Shown here in pieces: positions 62,950-64,000 of a DNA stretch of 64,000 bases. The notes beneath the pieces were generated by a model. That model did no database searches and was not told the origin of the DNA. It worked only from the letters and a program-made list of their open reading frames with translations. Numbering within the stretch: position 1 is the stretch's first letter; the number at the start of each line of letters is the position of its first letter. The position numbers and the translations under genes are program-made. Location of the stretch: NCBI RefSeq assembly GCF_030167925.1, contig NZ_JASKUT010000001.1, positions 2,542,001 to 2,606,000 of the forward strand, in the 5' to 3' direction. The stretch is from Paenibacillus silviterrae (lineage in GTDB: Bacteria; Bacillota; Bacilli; Paenibacillales; NBRC-103111).

Positions 62950-64000
62950 ATGAAAAGAACGAAGGTAAAGATTCATGTCAGCGCCAGCCTTTCACCGGAC
63001 GGCTCCGTTGTTATGCTCAGCGATTCTCTCGTGAAGAAATGGAAGCTTTCGCAGAACCCATCCGTCTCCCTTTGCTTTGGGTCCGCCAAACAAGAGGTAA
63101 AGGTCATCCCTGTCACTCAAGCGGGAATGCTGCGGCTCAGTGACACCCTCGCTGCCAAATGGGGCGTGAAACACGGCGATTCCTTGTGTCTGCAATATAA
63201 ATCCGCCTCGGGTTCCCTTCATCTGGGACCGTTAATCGGAGTCATGGTCAGCCGCGCCAACGCCAGTGCGGGTGATAAGCTGTTCGGTACAACGACCGCC
63301 TTCTGCCACGAAATGACGGAAGCATGCAAAATCTACGGTGCCGCCGTCTTCTTCTGCACACCGGAGGACCTGAAGACGGCAGGCGATACCGTCAAGGGCT
63401 GGCATTACGCCGGCCGCTGGATTCGCTCTACCTTTCCTGTACCCCATGTACTGTACAATCGTCTTACCTCTCGCCGCTACGAAAATTACCCCCACGTCCA
63501 GCAGTTTGTAAGCCAGGCCCGAAGCAAGCACCGCACCATCATGTTTAATGAGAAATATCTCAATAAAAGCGAGGTCTTCGATGCGCTGCGCAAGGAAGCC
63601 GGACTCCAGACGTACTTGCCGGAATCCCATCTGCTTCGTAATTTTGCCACGCTGAAATCCATGTGCAGCAAATACGCCTCCGTCTTTCTTAAGCCTATCA
63701 CGGGCAGCTTGGGTAAAGGCATCATTCGCATCCGCCGCTCCGAGGGCGGAACGTATATCGCCCATTTCACCGGCCTGAACGGTACCCGAAAGCAGGTGTA
63801 CCGCAGCCTGACCCAGCTGTACTCGGCCATCTCGGGCAAGGTGAAGACCGGGCGGCACCAGATCCAGCAAGGCCTGAACCTGATCCAGGCGGGCGACCGC
63901 CCCATCGATTTCCGGGCGCTCGTGCAACGGGATGATACCGGATCATGGACCGTCACCTCCATCGTCGGACGGATTGCAGGCAACCACCAGTTCGTCTCCA
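62950..64000 (+). CDS. YheC/YheD-family ATP-grasp protein (3' end cut by window)
   Basis: A long-form endospore coat-associated protein. It starts MKRTKVKIHVSASLSP at ATG 62950, with AAGGAGGT 7 bases upstream. The N-terminal beta domain (about residues 1-115: MLRLSDTLAAKWGV, LGPLIGVMVSRAN) is followed by a linker and an ATP-grasp core with VFLKPITGSLGKGIIRIRR and RPIDFRALVQRDD. About 350 codons are present and the end lies beyond 64000. The shorter relative at 10434 contains only the last part. The substrate is unknown; the link to spore coats is family knowledge. Confidence 0.9.
   Translation, partial: MKRTKVKIHVSASLSPDGSVVMLSDSLVKKWKLSQNPSVSLCFGSAKQEVKVIPVTQAGMLRLSDTLAAKWGVKHGDSLCLQYKSASGSLHLGPLIGVMVSRANASAGDKLFGTTTAFCHEMTEACKIYGAAVFFCTPEDLKTAGDTVKGWHYAGRWIRSTFPVPHVLYNRLTSRRYENYPHVQQFVSQARSKHRTIMFNEKYLNKSEVFDALRKEAGLQTYLPESHLLRNFATLKSMCSKYASVFLKPITGSLGKGIIRIRRSEGGTYIAHFTGLNGTRKQVYRSLTQLYSAISGKVKTGRHQIQQGLNLIQAGDRPIDFRALVQRDDTGSWTVTSIVGRIAGNHQFVS

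Overview
The window is a stretch of low-redundancy, roughly half-GC chromosome from an endospore-forming Bacillota, most likely Paenibacillus or a close relative. The evidence is: Bacillus-type gene neighbourhoods (phoU-pstBACS; citZ-icd-mdh; accD-accA-pyk; dnaE-ytrH-ytrI-ytpI-ytoI); spore-associated genes (ytrH, ytrI, two YheC/YheD ATP-grasp proteins); strong AGGAGG ribosome sites with many TTG starts; and secreted proteins with copper-amine-oxidase-like stalk domains. No tRNA, rRNA, CRISPR array or prophage was seen.

Layout. 1-4166 (minus): phosphate uptake, phoU (cut by the edge), pstB, pstA, pstC, pstS. A divergent chemoreceptor gene (4423-6324) shares the pstS promoter region, which carries two oppositely oriented PhoP-box-like arrays. 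6429-9513: a nuclease-like/winged-helix protein, an imperfect tandem duplication split by a complete IS3-family element with a 3-bp target duplication, and a stand-alone IF-3 paralogue. 9590-13031: small conserved proteins, a short YheC/YheD protein, a CBO0543-type membrane protein and a DUF2264 protein behind a LacI-type operator. 13082-19882: a four-PAS histidine kinase with a 47-aa gene downstream, a membrane-anchored phosphodiesterase-like protein, a 54-aa membrane protein behind a near-ideal Fnr promoter, manganese catalase and an M29 aminopeptidase. 19987-24256: a large secreted beta-helix protein behind a probable cre site, and a Gfo/Idh/MocA dehydrogenase. 24509-31112: phoR-phoP (kinase first), class I fumarase, a polysaccharide deacetylase, YfbR and a small membrane protein. 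31231-34946: a TetR-RND pump operon with a TetR operator. 35531-39074: citZ-icd-mdh with a CcpC-like site. 39321-44205: two DUF2382 proteins and a convergent ppx/ppk pair. 44382-49762: fxsA, thioesterase, pyk, accA, accD, a small protein and a PgpA-like protein. 49872-58908: dnaE, ytrH, ytrI, ytpI, helD, ytoI. 59066-64000: small unknowns, an acyltransferase, a DeoR-HAD operon and a second YheC/YheD gene cut by the edge.

How it works together. The window is rich in phosphate biology: Pst uptake, PhoU, PhoR/PhoP, and polyphosphate synthesis and degradation, with a chemoreceptor apparently tied to the same regulon. Central carbon genes (citrate synthase, isocitrate and malate dehydrogenases, fumarase, pyruvate kinase, acetyl-CoA carboxyltransferase) form a second theme and show CcpC- and CcpA-type sites. 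The least explained items are the IF-3 paralogue with its rearranged flank, the Fnr-controlled 54-aa protein, the helically phased repeats before the DeoR gene, and the stem-loop near 35450. All functional calls rest on reading protein sequences; no database search was run.
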